Of a DNA stretch of 64,000 bases, positions 1 through 11,602 are shown in pieces. The notes under the pieces were generated by a model that saw nothing but the letters and a program-made list of their open reading frames with translations, had not been told where the DNA came from and did no database searches. Source of the stretch: Diphasiastrum complanatum. Its lineage: Eukaryota > Streptophyta > Lycopodiopsida > Lycopodiales > Lycopodiaceae. The DNA is taken from contig CM055098.1 in assembly GCA_029204225.1 (NCBI GenBank), positions 8,166,246 through 8,230,245 on the forward strand. The letters are read 5' to 3'. The first letter of the stretch is position 1; each line of letters starts with the position of its first letter. A program made the position numbers and the translations under genes.

Positions 1-520
1 AATTATCATGATAGAAGGGCAAATTAAAACAGATACCAAAAGATAAAGGAATGGGTCAAAGAGTTTTAAAACTTGACAAAACTCCAGTGGCACGTAACAC
101 TAGTGAGGGACCATCAAGATTATTGCAAAAATCGATGCATAATACTTTGAAATGGTGGAACTTGAGGAACCACACACTAAGTTAATGCCATTGAGTTTAT
201 GGACATAACATTTAGAGAGTCTATGAGCATAATGCCTAATTTCTAGAAGATTTTAGTAGATAGATTAGAAAAAAGAAGATATGGCAACCATTGAAGACCA
301 ATTATGTTGTGCAGGTGTTGCATTGATAGATGGTGGTTCAAGAATTCATCTAATTTCTACAAAGCTTTATGAAAGATGGGGTCCAAAAAGACTTAAACCA
401 GTTCATTTGCAATCAAACTTGCAGATCAAAAGTGTCAATCCCAAAGGAATAGTCATTGGCATACCAATGGGGATAGTAGGAGTGTGTTATGTGCTACAGG
501 CCCTATCTTATGAATGATCA
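1..520 (+). pseudogene. Ty3/Gypsy gag-protease remnant
   Basis: The only recognisable coding piece is 281-517. Its early residues read ALIDGGSRIHLIS, which matches the flap and active-site region of a Gypsy retropepsin. The usual D-S/T-G-A triad is replaced by DGGS, a variant seen in plant Gypsy proteases. Bases 1-280 have no long open frame but read like decayed gag-protease linker. No RT follows downstream, so this is a truncated fragment. The following 200 bp are AT-rich with no coding signal. Confidence 0.5.
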
Positions 521-688
521 TTAATGATGAGTAATGATACCTTACTTTGCCTATTTTGGTGAAGGTTTGCTATCTTTATCTATCTTCTTGATTCTTGGCA
601 TATTTTCTTGTTTTCTTGCATTTTCATTGTAATTTGATGTTCATGAATGGATTAGATGTCTTAATGCTAATATTGGCACATGAAAATT

Positions 689-700
689 TGGTATCAGAGC
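689..700 (+). other. Copia primer-binding site (tRNA-iMet type)
   Basis: TGGTATCAGAGC is complementary to the 3' end of plant initiator Met-tRNA, the usual first-strand primer of Copia elements. It implies an LTR ending just upstream and untranslated leader downstream (about 701-960). No gag ORF follows, so only the 5' end of the element survives. The LTR start cannot be placed. Confidence 0.6.
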
Positions 701-969
701 ATTAGATCCTTTCCCCATCAGAGTTGGTGATTTTCTTTAAGTTTTGGTGGTTTTTTCTTGACTAGCTCTTTTGGAAAACAAACTGATAAAAATCCTTGTT
801 TCCAATGGAATGAAGATGAGTTGTTCAAATTCCAACACAATAACGTTCTCTTTGAACATAATGATGAGTTGGATATGACTAGAATGTGGCCAAACTGAGA
901 CAATGAATCATTTGATTTAAGGCATTACCTCTTTGGTTTATCAAGAACTGTATCCATCGCTTCACCCAC

Positions 970-1280
970 TGTGGTAGCCTAGTTGTTATAGATTTTCACA
1001 AAATCTGTAAAATATGTAATATAAAAGGTTTATCATTCCCCAAGAGAGAGAAAAATATCCTCTTTCGGATTATAAGTGTACAAAAGGAAAATGGAAGAGA
1101 TGAAGAGAGTAATAATTAGAATAAAATATGGTTATTCAAAGATATTGGATTGAATTGGCATCCAGTAACACCAATATGAAATGATTTGGTCAAGGTTTGA
1201 GATTGTAAAGGGTACTTTATCTTCCAGACAACAAAATGAATAGTAACTGACTTATCTGACATAGACTAGCAAATAGATTC
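970..1280 (-). repeat. Inverted 3' part of a Gypsy LTR
   Basis: Read on the minus strand, this segment aligns with 44870-45184. Shared stretches include the GACTAGCAAATAGATTC region and GGCTACCACA at the LTR end. The plus-strand copy at 45184 is followed by a Gypsy primer-binding site, so both are probably the R-U5 end of one LTR family. Similarity stops abruptly at about 1280, consistent with truncation or a different subfamily U3. Confidence 0.65.
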
Positions 1281-1653
1281 TTGTACCAAGAAGCATTATT
1301 TTCTACAAGAAATTGAAATGAAATTTCTTTAGCTTTTGGATTTGATCTCTAAAATAAAGAAGTTAATTCACCAAGTGGTTCATGTAATTAGGATTACATG
1401 AAGGTGATGAACTTTTGTTTTAGAATAGATCAACCCATTTGGAAGATTTATAGCTTAGTGTATCTTTTGGATTTGAATTAGTATTTATGTGTAGAGGCAA
1501 GCAATTAAAGAATTGTTGCATCTCTGAGTGCTTATTCAGATGGAAAGATCGGACTAAGAATAATGATTCATGGGAAAGATTTGAAAGCTTAAGGAATAGT
1601 TTCATGTTTTCTTTTTCCCATTCTGAGGACAGAACCTGTTTAAGGGAGGAATA
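1281..1653 (+). other. Unassigned; ends in polypurine tract
   Basis: No convincing protein is visible. The last 25 bases (GAGGACAGAACC, then TAAGGGAGGAATAA) look like the 3' end of a Gypsy pol followed by a polypurine tract. This fits an LTR beginning at 1654. Confidence 0.4.
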
Positions 1654-2125
1654 ATGTCATGGCCATATTCGGTTAAGGACCTGGAATAGTCCTAATATGG
1701 TAGACCGGCCCTCCAGTGTTCGAGATTATTGGTCACGCCCAGATTTTATTCCAAGTCAAGGCCTGTTGGTGACTAATGACCTTGAGAGGACCCAGACACT
1801 CTAATTGAGACATATGGAGTAGTGCATGTACGTGTGACTGATATAGGCAGGAGGTATGCATGTAGAGCTATAACCTATCTATAGTTGACCTTCATGGGAA
1901 TTGCATGTGCTCATGCACAGGATCCTACTCTCTATATATTGAGGTAGTGATTATTCCGTCGACAACTTGGTCTAGGTTACCTGATGAGCTCTTTTCCTCT
2001 TGCTATCACATTGGCATGGCTTGGGGGCTAGATCCAGAAGGATTCTCCAGGAGGGATCTAGGTTTGGTTGGGTGGTTTTGCTCCACAGTCTCTCTTGTGT
2101 TTTCCTATCCTCATCTTAGGGGATT
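1654..2125 (+). repeat. Probable Gypsy 3' LTR fragment
   Basis: It begins TGTCATGGCC directly after a polypurine tract. It contains a TATA-like TCTATATATTGAG at about 1931-1943 and has no coding potential. Its right end is set only by where Gypsy RNase H homology resumes at about 2126. No paired copy exists in the window, so the boundary is approximate. Confidence 0.45.
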
Positions 2126-2489
2126 GTCCCTAGTGGTCTTTATAGTTGGAGCAGTCTTAACCCAACCAGGACAACACAAAAAGGATTTTCCAATCCGATT
2201 TGCAAGCGGACAGCTCAGTGATACAGAAATGAATCATTCAACCACAGAGCAGGAAGCACTGGCAATGATCTATGCGGTTAAGAAATTTTGGCACTACTTG
2301 ATGGCCACACATTTCGCTTTTTATACGGACCATCAACCCTTGCTCTATCTCGTTAACAAAACTTGCAACCGGGAGAATCACTAGATGGCTACTTTTGTTG
2401 TTGGAGCTTGATTTTCGGATAGTACTCCGCAAGGGAAAACAACACTACATGGCATATTGTCACGAATCAAGGAAAAGGAGGTTGCAACC
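2126..2489 (+). pseudogene. Gypsy A RNase H, interrupted by Copia A
   Basis: The frame from about 2145 encodes the RNase H region of a Ty3/Gypsy polyprotein. It includes GAVLTQPG, FPIRFASGQLS, TTEQEALAMIYAVKKFWHYL and FYTDHQPLLYL. The conserved TEQEALA and TDHQPL motifs carry catalytic residues. A stop after NRENH and a frameshift near 2455 show decay. The reading continues across the Copia A insertion: bases before 2490 (ending in VAT) join to 8508 onward (QPDDE) once one CAACC copy is removed. RT itself is not present upstream. Confidence 0.85.
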
Positions 2490-3180
2490 TGTGAAAAATT
2501 GCCTACATTGGCAAATCTAGCCATGTAGAATATTGTACATTTTGTCAATATTGTTTGTTGGTTACTTGAATGGCCAAAGTGCCACTTGTACATACACACC
2601 TAAAGTAGGTTACCACGAGTCAAGAGGAGTGGTTGTGTCTATTTGGTAGTGACTCCTACTTTGTAGGATCTAGACCATGATTTATGATGAGATTTGTACC
2701 TACCATGCACCTACCAAGCATGACTCTTGGATCTAGGCTAGGGTTTTCACATTAGGGCAAGAAAGTGGAGTCTACTTCCTTATTACATGCTGGATTTTCA
2801 CCTAACTTTGCAAAGGAAGTGTGTTTTACTATGTATTTCCATTCTCCATAGTGAGAAGATAGAAACTTTTTGGAGCCTCAAGGAGAAACTCAAGTTTCCT
2901 CTCATTGTATGGTGATTACTCTATTTTTCCAATGAAACCCAGCTTTGGCACTTTGTAAACACTGTCTATAGGCCGTACTACAGCCTTATTTCCACACGTG
3001 TGGAGTTGGATTAGACTATTTGATCAATGCTTTGATTGTCTCTACTTGTTTCCTATCAAGCTGCTAAACTAGATCTTGTTTTCTGATGACTAGTTTCTGA
3101 TAGATTGTTTAACAAGCATACAATCACCTTGTGGATCATTCAAAGATCCATTTATGGTCCTTAGTACTGTACTTTTCACA
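2490..3180 (+). repeat. Copia A 5' LTR
   Basis: 691 bp, bounded by TG...CA within TGTGAAAA/TTTTCACA. It carries CCGTACTACAGCC followed by the G-box palindrome CCACACGTGTGG at about 2992-3003, a module shared with the other LTRs in the window. The related solo LTR at 17150-17849 is more diverged. Confidence 0.97.
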
Positions 3181-3192
3181 TGGTATCAGATC
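3181..3192 (+). other. Copia A primer-binding site
   Basis: TGGTATCAGATC starts at the first base after the 5' LTR. It differs from the usual TGGTATCAGAGC at the penultimate base. About 620 bp of non-coding leader follow before the gag start at 3812. Confidence 0.9.
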
Positions 3193-3811
3193 CAAGTACA
3201 AGGCCATTGATCTGTGTTTGAATCTAATCCAGTTTTTAGCAGGTTTTGGTGCAAAAAGCTAGTATTGGAAGGGCGAGCTGGTATCCAGGTTTTGGTGAGG
3301 GGATTTGATCCCAAACTTTTTCAGGATCAAAATCCGTACTGTTCACTCGTGTGGGAATCTCTGAACCAGCATTTAATAACCATATTCATTGGATCATAGA
3401 AAATTCATATGGTGTCAATTTGATGTAATTTTTGGTGCAAATCCTAGGATAAGCTACCAAGATCACTTGCCATTGATTAGTTTTGAATTTGTTTCATGAA
3501 AACTAATTAATCTAGGCTGATTTCAGACCTTCTTAAAGTGGAAACCAGGTCTTGAAAGTACATCAAAGTGAATGAGAGAGATAGAGTCAGTTTTTGTCCA
3601 AGAATAGCCAAGATTGGCAAGATTTGCTTGAGTGTAGTTTTCATCTCATCTTATCTTCATTCCAGCTTGTGAGGGAGTGATAGAACTGTGATTACAAATT
3701 TATCTGTTGGATTAGAAGTCAACATTTGAGTGAAACACTGCAAGTTAGAAACCTTTGTGAGTTTCAGGTCCAAACAAATCTATATCTTGTGTGTAGAATC
3801 TTGCTAGTAAG

Positions 3812-6205
3812 ATGGGATCAGTGGGAGCCTACCTTCTAGAAGCTAGTGAGAGGTTAAATTCTACCAATTATGCTATTTGGAAAGTGAGGATGGAGTCATT
3901 AATGGTGCTCCAGGATCTTTATGAGTTTCTAATAGATGATGAAGATGAACCTCTAGGTGCACAGGAATTAGTGAGATACAAGAAGAGATCTAGGCTTGCA
4001 CTTCACTGTATTAAGATGAATGTAAGCAATGATCTTTTAAGAGAAGTATCATCATGTAAGAGTGCTAAAGAGGCTTGGGAATCTTTAAAATCTATCTATG
4101 AGTCTAGTAACACTTCGAGGGTTCTCATGCTTAGGAATCAGATTCTACAAAGCATGAAGAGGAGTGATGAGAATGCACAAGATTATGTGCTAAGAATCAA
4201 GTCTCTTAATAGGGAGTTAGCTTCCATTGGAGAGAAGATTCAAGATAGTGAGCTTGTTCAGATTGTCCTAAATGGTCTAGGGAGTGGCTTTACAAATTTG
4301 GTCCAAAGCTTTGCAATCCAAGACACTTTGCCTACTATAGAAAAGCTACACAGTGTATTAGTAGCTGAAGAGTGTAGGATGTTGCATACCAATGCAAGAA
4401 TGAATGCTATTTCTCTGCAGGATGGTGATGAGAAAGCTAATTTCTCATTCAAAAGCAAGAAGAAGACCAATGGCAAGAAGAAGCACTTCAAGGAGACCAA
4501 GGAGGAGGATGAGGCTTCCAGCTCAAAGGGCAAGATCAAAGACAAGTCCAAGTACAAATGTTTTTTCTGTGGAAAGAAAGGACATTTTGCATCAGAATGT
4601 CTCAAGAAGAAGAAGGCACAACAGAGCAAACAAAGCAACATTGCACATCAGGAGGAAGAAGAGGATGAAGAGTCATCCTTGATGGTTTCCAACAAACCAC
4701 CATCATCCAAGAGCAACACCAATGATTCTTGGTGGATTGATAGTGGGGCAAGTTCCCACATGACATATCAAAAGGACATATTCTCCACCTTACTTTATTA
4801 CAATGACTTACATAGATCAATGTATACTGCAAGTAGTCAAGAATGTAAGATAAGTGGAATAGGAACAATTCCCTTGTATGTGGGATCATCCAAAAGGATG
4901 AATCTAGATAATGTTCTTTATGTTTCTAAGTTAACCAAGAATTTGCTTAGTGTTGGCCAGTTAATGGATAATGGCCTAGATGTACAATTTAAGCATGGAG
5001 TTTGTTCCATCCTTAGAAATGATGAATGTATAGCCAAAGGCTTTAAGCAAGGTAGATTGTTTAAGCTTGATGCTAATATTGCAGTGGAGAGTGTTAACTT
5101 GGCAAAGGTGGAGCTATCAAAGGTGGAACTGTGGCACAAAAGGTTGGGCCACCCCAACTACAAAGCCATGGAATCTATGGCTACAAAGGAGCTTGCAGTT
5201 GGACTCCCCAAGCATTTGTCAAAGTGTGGGAAGAGATGTGAAGCATGCAGCCTCTCAAAGGCTCACAAGCTACCCTTCTCAAGATCTACATCAAGATCAA
5301 ACTCTCCTCTTGAACTCATCCATTCGGATGTTCATAGTTTTTCACATGAGTCTAATGGTGGTGCCAAGTACTATGTAATCTTCATTGATGACTATTCTAG
5401 ATTTTGTTGGATGTACCTCTTGTCTAGCAAATCAATGGTGTTTGATTCTTTTGTAAAGTTCAAGACTTTGGTAGAAAATCAACTTAGTACCAAGATTAAG
5501 GTATTAAGGAGTGATAATGGAGGTGAATATGTCTCCAATAAGTTGATTGACTTTTGTATTTCTAATGGCATAAAGAGGGAGTTGTCATGTCCATACACCC
5601 CTCAACAAAATGGAGTGAGTGAGAGAAGAAATAGATCTCTTTGTGAGTGTGCTAAGGCCTTAAGGCTAGATGCTTCTCTATCCAAACCATTTTGGGGTGA
5701 AGCAATAACTTGTGCTAACTATTTGTGCAATAGATTGCCAAACCAAGCCATTGGAGGAATCACACCATTTGAAGCTCTATTTCGAGAGAAGCCCAATCTC
5801 AAAGATCTCAAAGTTTTTGGATCCACTTGCTATGTACACCAATCCTTGGATAAGAGAAGGAAGGATGATGCAACATCCATCAAAGGCATCTTTGTGGGAT
5901 ATGGTGAGAATAGCAAAGGTTATCGAGTCTTCAATCCCATCACTAGCAAGGTGATAGTGATTAGGGATGTTATTTTTGATGAAGGACATGCTTGTGATTT
6001 GGATGATAATGCTACTAATCATCTTGATGCCAAGGATCATGCTAGGATGGAGGCGGAGCTTCCAAGTGAAGAAGAACTTGAGGATCCACCTCAAGATGCA
6101 AGAACTCCAAGAACTCCAAGAACTCCAAGAAGATCTACAAGGGCAAGATCCGAGCCATTGAGGCTCACCTATGATGGTCAAGGTGATCAAAGGGAAGGCT
6201 CATAA
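3812..6205 (+). pseudogene. Copia A gag-protease-integrase
   Basis: This 797-residue frame starts at the first ATG with gag homology (MGSVGAYLLEASERLN). Gag of the UBN2 type spans about residues 10-200. A zinc knuckle CFFCGKKGHFASEC lies near residue 250. The protease motif WWIDSGASSHMT is near 308 and the GAG-pre-integrase LWHKRLGHPN near 440. The integrase core has IHSDVH, RSDNGGEY and QNGVSERRNRSL, so D, D and E are all present. The frame ends at TAA (6203-6205), after an RTPRTPRTP repeat. Homology continues in the same frame after the stop, so the TAA is a nonsense mutation, possibly from CAA. The pol product would normally be self-cleaved in virus-like particles. Confidence 0.93.
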
Positions 6206-7811
6206 TCTTTCACATCTTACACCTTTCTTGCTTCAATGTTAGATGAGCCAACATGCTATGAAGATGCTTGTAAGTCTAAAAGTTGGATGGATGCTATGCA
6301 AGTAGAGTATGATGCTCTTATTGAGAATCATACTTGGGATCTTGTGGATCTTCCTCAAGGGAAGAAACCTCTTGATTGCAAGTGGGTGTTTAGATTGAAG
6401 TATAATCAAGATGGATCAATAAGCAAGCATAAAGCTAGGCTTGTTGCCAAAGGTTTTTTCAAACCAAAGGCATTGACTATGATGAGACTTTTGCTCCTGT
6501 GGCTAAGCTTGTTACTATCAGGTTGATCATTAGTCTTGCTACAGCCTTCAATTGGGAGCTATTCCAACTTGACTTCACAAATGCATTCCTCAATGGTTAT
6601 TTGGAGGAAGAGATCTACATGAGGCAACCCGAGGGCTTCATCAAGGCAAAGCATGAAGGAAAGGTGTGTTTTTTGAAGAAGAGCCTTTATGGGCTCAAGC
6701 AAGCAAGCAAGCACCTAGAGCATGGTACTCTAGGCTAAACTCTTTTCTCATTTCCATCAATTTTGTAATGAGTGCCTATGATCCATCATTGTATATAAGT
6801 TTTCATGATGGCATGATCATTATTCTTTTTTTGTATGTAGATGACATTATCTTGAGTGGTAATGATCTAGATGGAATTAGAGATGTAAAAATTGCTTTAG
6901 CAAAAGAGTTTAAGATGGTAGATATCGGCCTATTGAGCTTCATTCTTGGAATAGAGGTTATTAGAGGATGTGATTTTAGCTTCATTTGTCAATCTAAATA
7001 TGCTACATTCATCCTAGATAGATTTGGAATGAAGAATTGTAAAGGCATTGAGACACCAATGGAGCAACATGTAAAAGCATCTATTGGTTGTGATGAAGCA
7101 TCCTTTGAGGACATCACATTATATAGAAGGCTTATTGGCTCCTTGATCTATTTAACTATAACTAGACCTAATCTTAGTTATAGTGTTGGAAAGTTAAGCC
7201 AATTCATGCAAAGTCCTCTAGTTTCACATTGGAAGATGGCCAAAAGAGTTCTTAGATACATTTCATTCACTAAGAATTTTGGTATTTTGTATAGAGGAAC
7301 TAATCTTGGCTTAAGAGCCTATAGTGACTCGGATTTTGCAGGTGACAAAGTGGATAGAAGATCAACAAGTGCCTTTGCCACCTTTCTATGTGATGGAGTA
7401 GTATCATGGCTTTCCAAAAAGCAAGATACCATCTCCCTATCTTCCACAGAATCCGAATACAAGGCCTTGACATCAACATGCAAGGAGGTCTTGTGGCTCA
7501 AAAGGCTATTGGTGGAGCTTCATGTCATGGAGGAGGAGATCCCTATCATCTATTGTGACAACCAATCAGCCCAATCACTTGCAACTAATCCTACATTCCA
7601 TGCAAGGAGCAAACACATCGAAATTGCTCATCATTTCGTGAGGGAAAAAGTGCAAGCTAAAGAGATCAAGCTCCAACACGTGCCATCATCAAGTTGCTTG
7701 GCTGATTTGTTTACTAAACCTTTACCTAAAGATTCATTTGTCAAGCTTAGATCTTCAATTGGAGTCATTGATAAAAGCATTGTGATCTCCAAGGCTAGAT
7801 TTGAGGAGGAG
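6206..7811 (+). pseudogene. Copia A reverse transcriptase and RNase H
   Basis: RT homology begins around 6236 ([19 protein letters not shown]) in the gag frame. A 1-nt loss near 6470 shifts it to the frame of 6499-6738. Near 6700 an apparent 8-nt gain (extra AAGCAAGC) shifts it again. The third frame runs to 7850. It contains the catalytic YVDDIILSG near 6832 and the RNase H motifs AYSDSDFAGD and SLSSTESEYKAL, ending in the 3' LTR. Neither break destroys a catalytic residue. In its present form the element cannot make full-length RT. Confidence 0.92.
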
Positions 7812-8502
7812 TGTGAAAAATTGCCTACATTGGCAAATCTAGCCATGTAGAATATTGTACATTTTGTCAATATTGTTTGTCGGTTACTTGAATGGCCAAA
7901 GTGCCACTTGTACATACACACCTAAAGTAGGTTACCACGAGTCAAGAGGAGTGGTTGTGTCTATTTGGTAGTGATTCCTACTTTGTAGGATCTAGACCAT
8001 GATTTATGATGAGATTTGTACCTACCATGCACCTACCAAGCATGAATCTTGGATCTAGGCTAGGGTTTTCACATTAGGGCAAGAAAGTGGAGTCTACTTC
8101 CTTATTACATGCTGTATTTTCACCTAACTTTGCAAAGGAAGTGTGTTTTACTATGTATTTCCATTCTCCATAGTGAGAAGATAGAAACTTTTTGGAGCCT
8201 CAAGGAGAAACTCGAGTTTCCTCTCATTGTATGGTGATTACTCTATTTTTCCAATGAAACCCAGCTTTGGCACTTTGTAAACACTGTCTACAGACCATAC
8301 TACAGCCTTATTTCCACACGTGTGGAGTTGGATTAGACTATTTGATCAATGCTTTGATTGTCTCTACTTGTTTCCTATCAAGCTGCTAAACTAGATCTTG
8401 TTTTCTGATGACTAGTTTCTGATAGATTGTTTAACAAGCATACAATCACCTTGTGGATCATTCAAAGATCCATTTATGGTCCTTAGTACTGTACTTTTCA
8501 CA
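7812..8502 (+). repeat. Copia A 3' LTR
   Basis: 691 bp, the same length as the 5' LTR, with about 8 substitutions and no indels seen by eye. Six of the eight are transitions. It is followed directly by the second CAACC target-site copy. Confidence 0.97.
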
Positions 8503-9148
8503 CAACCCAACCCGACGATGAAGTGGCCGATGTTGCCTTATTTTACGTGGACACAACTATCGACATTGTTGAATATCTCATGCGGGGCCAACCAGACAAA
8601 TCACTACCAAAGGCGGATCAGTGGAAATTGATCCTGAAGGCTAGACCTTATCAGCTGATTTTTGGCCACTTGTATCGAAGAGGACCAGATGGGATTCTTC
8701 GGTGGTGTATTCTCCCTCATGAGGCCACCCAGATCATTTCGCTTTCACATGAAGGCATGGGTGGAGGCCATTTTGCATCCGACACATCTTGCAATCAGAA
8801 TGTTGGTGGCCAACGATTCATAAGGATACGGAGGAATACTTGAGAAAGTGCGATGTGTGCCAAAGGGCGAGGAGACCAACGAGATTGAATTATGACTTAC
8901 TGCACCCGGTCTTAGCCCAAGCACCATTCGAAAAGTGGGGATTGGATTACATCAGTCCAATTCACCCTACAACAAGAAGTACTCAGGCTCGATACATAAT
9001 CGTAGCCACCGACTATCTCACCAAGTGGGTCGAAGCCAAGGCAGTAAGAGTAGTTGATGCTAGGACCACTCCCAAGTTCCTTTATGAAAATATCATTGCG
9101 CGCTTTGGATGCCCAGTGGAGCTAGTCAGCGATCGCGGAAGTCATTTC
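8503..9148 (+). pseudogene. Gypsy A integrase, zinc-binding and core
   Basis: This continues the RNase H piece left of Copia A. The zinc-binding region has LSHEGMGGGHF. After a frameshift near 8788 it continues as WWPTI and CDVCQRARRPTR, giving the H-H-C-C finger. The core has KWGLDYISP (first D), YIIVATDYLTKWVEAKAV, then FGCPVELVSDRGSHF (second D). Coding similarity stops at 9148, before the third catalytic residue. A different sequence follows, so the integrase is 3'-truncated. Confidence 0.88.
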
Positions 9149-9430
9149 TGAAGAACTGGAAGAGGCCAAGTCCAATGAGCTCAAGCCAAATTCAGATTAT
9201 TGAAGAAGAATCAATGTCGAAGGAAGATAAAGCCATCCAGGCTATATTGCCCATCATGGAAAAAGAAGACAAATCTATTCAAATGTCAGATTTCCATGTG
9301 CCGAAAGAAGATAGATCTCGCCAGACTTTACCCTTGGCAAAGCAAATTCAGTCTACCCAGACTGATGCCGAAGTTGCAAAAGTATTACATTTATCTATTG
9401 CGATTTTTCCACAGCGAAGGAAGCACTAGC
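9149..9430 (+). other. Unknown ORF with KEDK-type repeats
   Basis: The frame open through 9109-9429 encodes an acidic-basic stretch where KEDKAIQ, KEDKSIQ and KEDRSRQ recur about every 20 residues. No family is recognised. It starts exactly where Gypsy A integrase homology ends, so it may come from a second element joined there. No start codon or partner domain supports an independent gene. Confidence 0.3.
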
Positions 9431-9460
9431 AAGTTCCAACAAACCAAACAGTAGTGCCAT

Positions 9461-11600
9461 CAAGAAAAACACATTTAACATACACACTGATTCGATCAGT
9501 ATTTCAGGAATTTTAGCAGGACCTAGCTACCTTCCTACTCCCTTTGTACAGTGTTGAACTCCAATGAACAACACAGAAAAAGAGAAGATAGTTTGGAGCA
9601 GAATATCGAAAGTCAGAATTAGAATTTTTCGATATCGTATCGACTTAAAAAATCCGTAATTTTTTTTATGCCCAAAAAATTAAAATTTTTTGATACGAGA
9701 TCAACTTGAAAAATCTATAATTTCCCAAGTCATTGTATATTTTACTTTTTGATACAGTGTGTATTTTTTGATACTATCAAACTAAGAAATCCAACCCATG
9801 TCGCGATGTTGACAGTCCACCTATTCTATACATACATTTACTGTTAAATGGTGGCTACCTACTGTAGGATAAGGTAAAGAGATCTTAAAATTTTCGGTCC
9901 CCGTTCCTTCGTAGTATGTTGTCATACTAGTCATGCTTTTACATAATGTCTTAGGAGGTTTAACTTCCTATACATAATTTCAAAAGATGCTTGAAATCTG
10001 GATCCATCTTAATCAAGAAATCATTTCTAAGAAGCAATGCTTCTATACTCTAAGGATAATCACTAGGAATTCTTTCTATGTATGATTGACTTTATTCGAC
10101 ATATCATTAAGGTTTACTTTTGCATAAAGTATGCAAACAAATGTATACTAATATTACATGTTGTGCACTAGGCTACTAAAAGCTTAGATCACATAACTCG
10201 CATGTTTGAAACATTCAAAGAAAAGTACTGGCAGTATTGAATCAAAACCATTCTTGAAAAACAACTTAGGATTTATCATCCTATTTGATGTTCTTTTTCT
10301 AAAGCACTTCGAGATCTACATTTTAGACATTCTTGTGGTCCTAGTGGACACTCATTATGGTCCAAGAAATTTTCCCTTTGTTTTACTAGTACGGCCTTCA
10401 ATGATTTTATGGCTGAAACTAGTCTCAGGTTGTATGTTCTTGATAAGCATGGTCTTCTAGTTCTCCACAAGTAGGCTTCCAGTGTTTTGTGGTCATCTGG
10501 TTCTTCGTCATGCCTAGCAGGTGTCTTGGTCTTCTTGATCTTTTCCAAGCAGTTCTTGCTTTTTGAAGCACAAGACCTCTTAAACATCGAGTGGATCTTT
10601 GTGTTCTTCTGCATGCATGAACATACAAGGTCTTCATATCAAGTTCACGACAAATTAAACCTGGCAATACTGTTTAGTAACAATATAAATTTGTTGAAGG
10701 ATACCAAATGCATGCTAGCACAAAAATACAAGATGACAGCCCACTATTGTATCGGAATCCAAATTTTCTGAATTCGATCCAGCAGGCATATTTTCATTAG
10801 TTAACAGAGATATCTCAATAAAGTGCTGGAAAAATATGGAATGACCAACTGTAATTCGAGCTACTTCCCACTCGAACCTAGTCTAAAGCTGTCCAAGGAG
10901 CTGTAGGGTCTTAGATCCAACGTTGTAATAGCCCTCCCGCCTGTCAACAAGGGTTTGTTCACTAGATAGGCACCTAACTATGCATAGATGCTACTTTTAG
11001 TTAGTTCCCTAATTTTTATCTAACTCTACCTTCACTAACACTACTCACACTAACTCTACTTCCCTAAACAAACTTCATCATGATTGTTGGTCAAGGGGAA
11101 GGATAGAAAAGAGAGGAAGAAGGAGAAGAGAGAAAGAGAGAGATAGAGTTGAGGGGGAGGTTAGCTCAAAAGCTCAAGATGCATGCTAATGGAGAATCCA
11201 TAACTATTTAAAACAAGAACATAGAAATGGAAACAATTAGAAACACACAACAAAAGCATTAGCATGAGTACTTAGCAATTGAGGATGCTTGGCTCTCCAA
11301 ATTGGTAGAGTTTCCTCTTTCTTTTTTGGTTGAATTTTGCCCTTAATTTGCCATAGTTACTAAGATCGAGGTCTCTGATCTGCAAATTTGAAAGACTTAT
11401 TGGCATAATCTGATGACCTGCTTCCTTCTTGATCCCATTTGGATCTGGATCCCTCTTGAATCTTGATGGATTTCCCCGATCTTGACACATCTGGCCGAAT
11501 CTTGATGGATCTAGCTTGATTTGGCTTGATCTTCCTAGATCTAGTGGTGATGGCCTAGCAGAATAGCTATTCGTAACGTGCCACCACCAATCTGGATCTA
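9461..11600. other. No supported gene; AT-rich
   Basis: Several short frames exist on both strands, but none shows a recognisable motif. 9600-9780 is rich in TTTTTTGATA-type runs. 11100-11150 is purine-rich (GAGAGAAAG type). Parts may be LTR or untranslated sequence of the flanking Gypsy elements, but no paired copy proves it. Confidence 0.4.
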
Positions 11601-11602
11601 TC

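Larger units (their letters stand above)
2490..8502 (+). mobile_element. Copia A, nearly complete Ty1/Copia element
   Basis: Two 691-bp LTRs (2490-3180, 7812-8502) differ at about 8 positions by eye. Each starts TGTGAAAA and ends TTTTCACA, a perfect 8-bp terminal inverted repeat. The target-site duplication is CAACC at 2485-2489 and 8503-8507. A Met-tRNA-type primer-binding site abuts the 5' LTR, and a purine-rich tract (GAGGAGGAG) abuts the 3' LTR. The internal region encodes gag, protease, integrase, RT and RNase H in the usual Copia order, but one stop and two frameshifts break it. It sits inside Gypsy A. The low LTR divergence suggests a fairly recent insertion. Confidence 0.97.

Noticed and set aside
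1905-2384. Single 159-residue protein starting at 1905
   Set aside because: The first 75 residues are LTR-like non-coding DNA. Only the part from about 2145 matches Gypsy RNase H, so the apparent start is an artefact.
10206-10771. Membrane protein or basic protein gene
   Set aside because: Overlapping frames on both strands have similar length and no motif, which is typical of random open frames.
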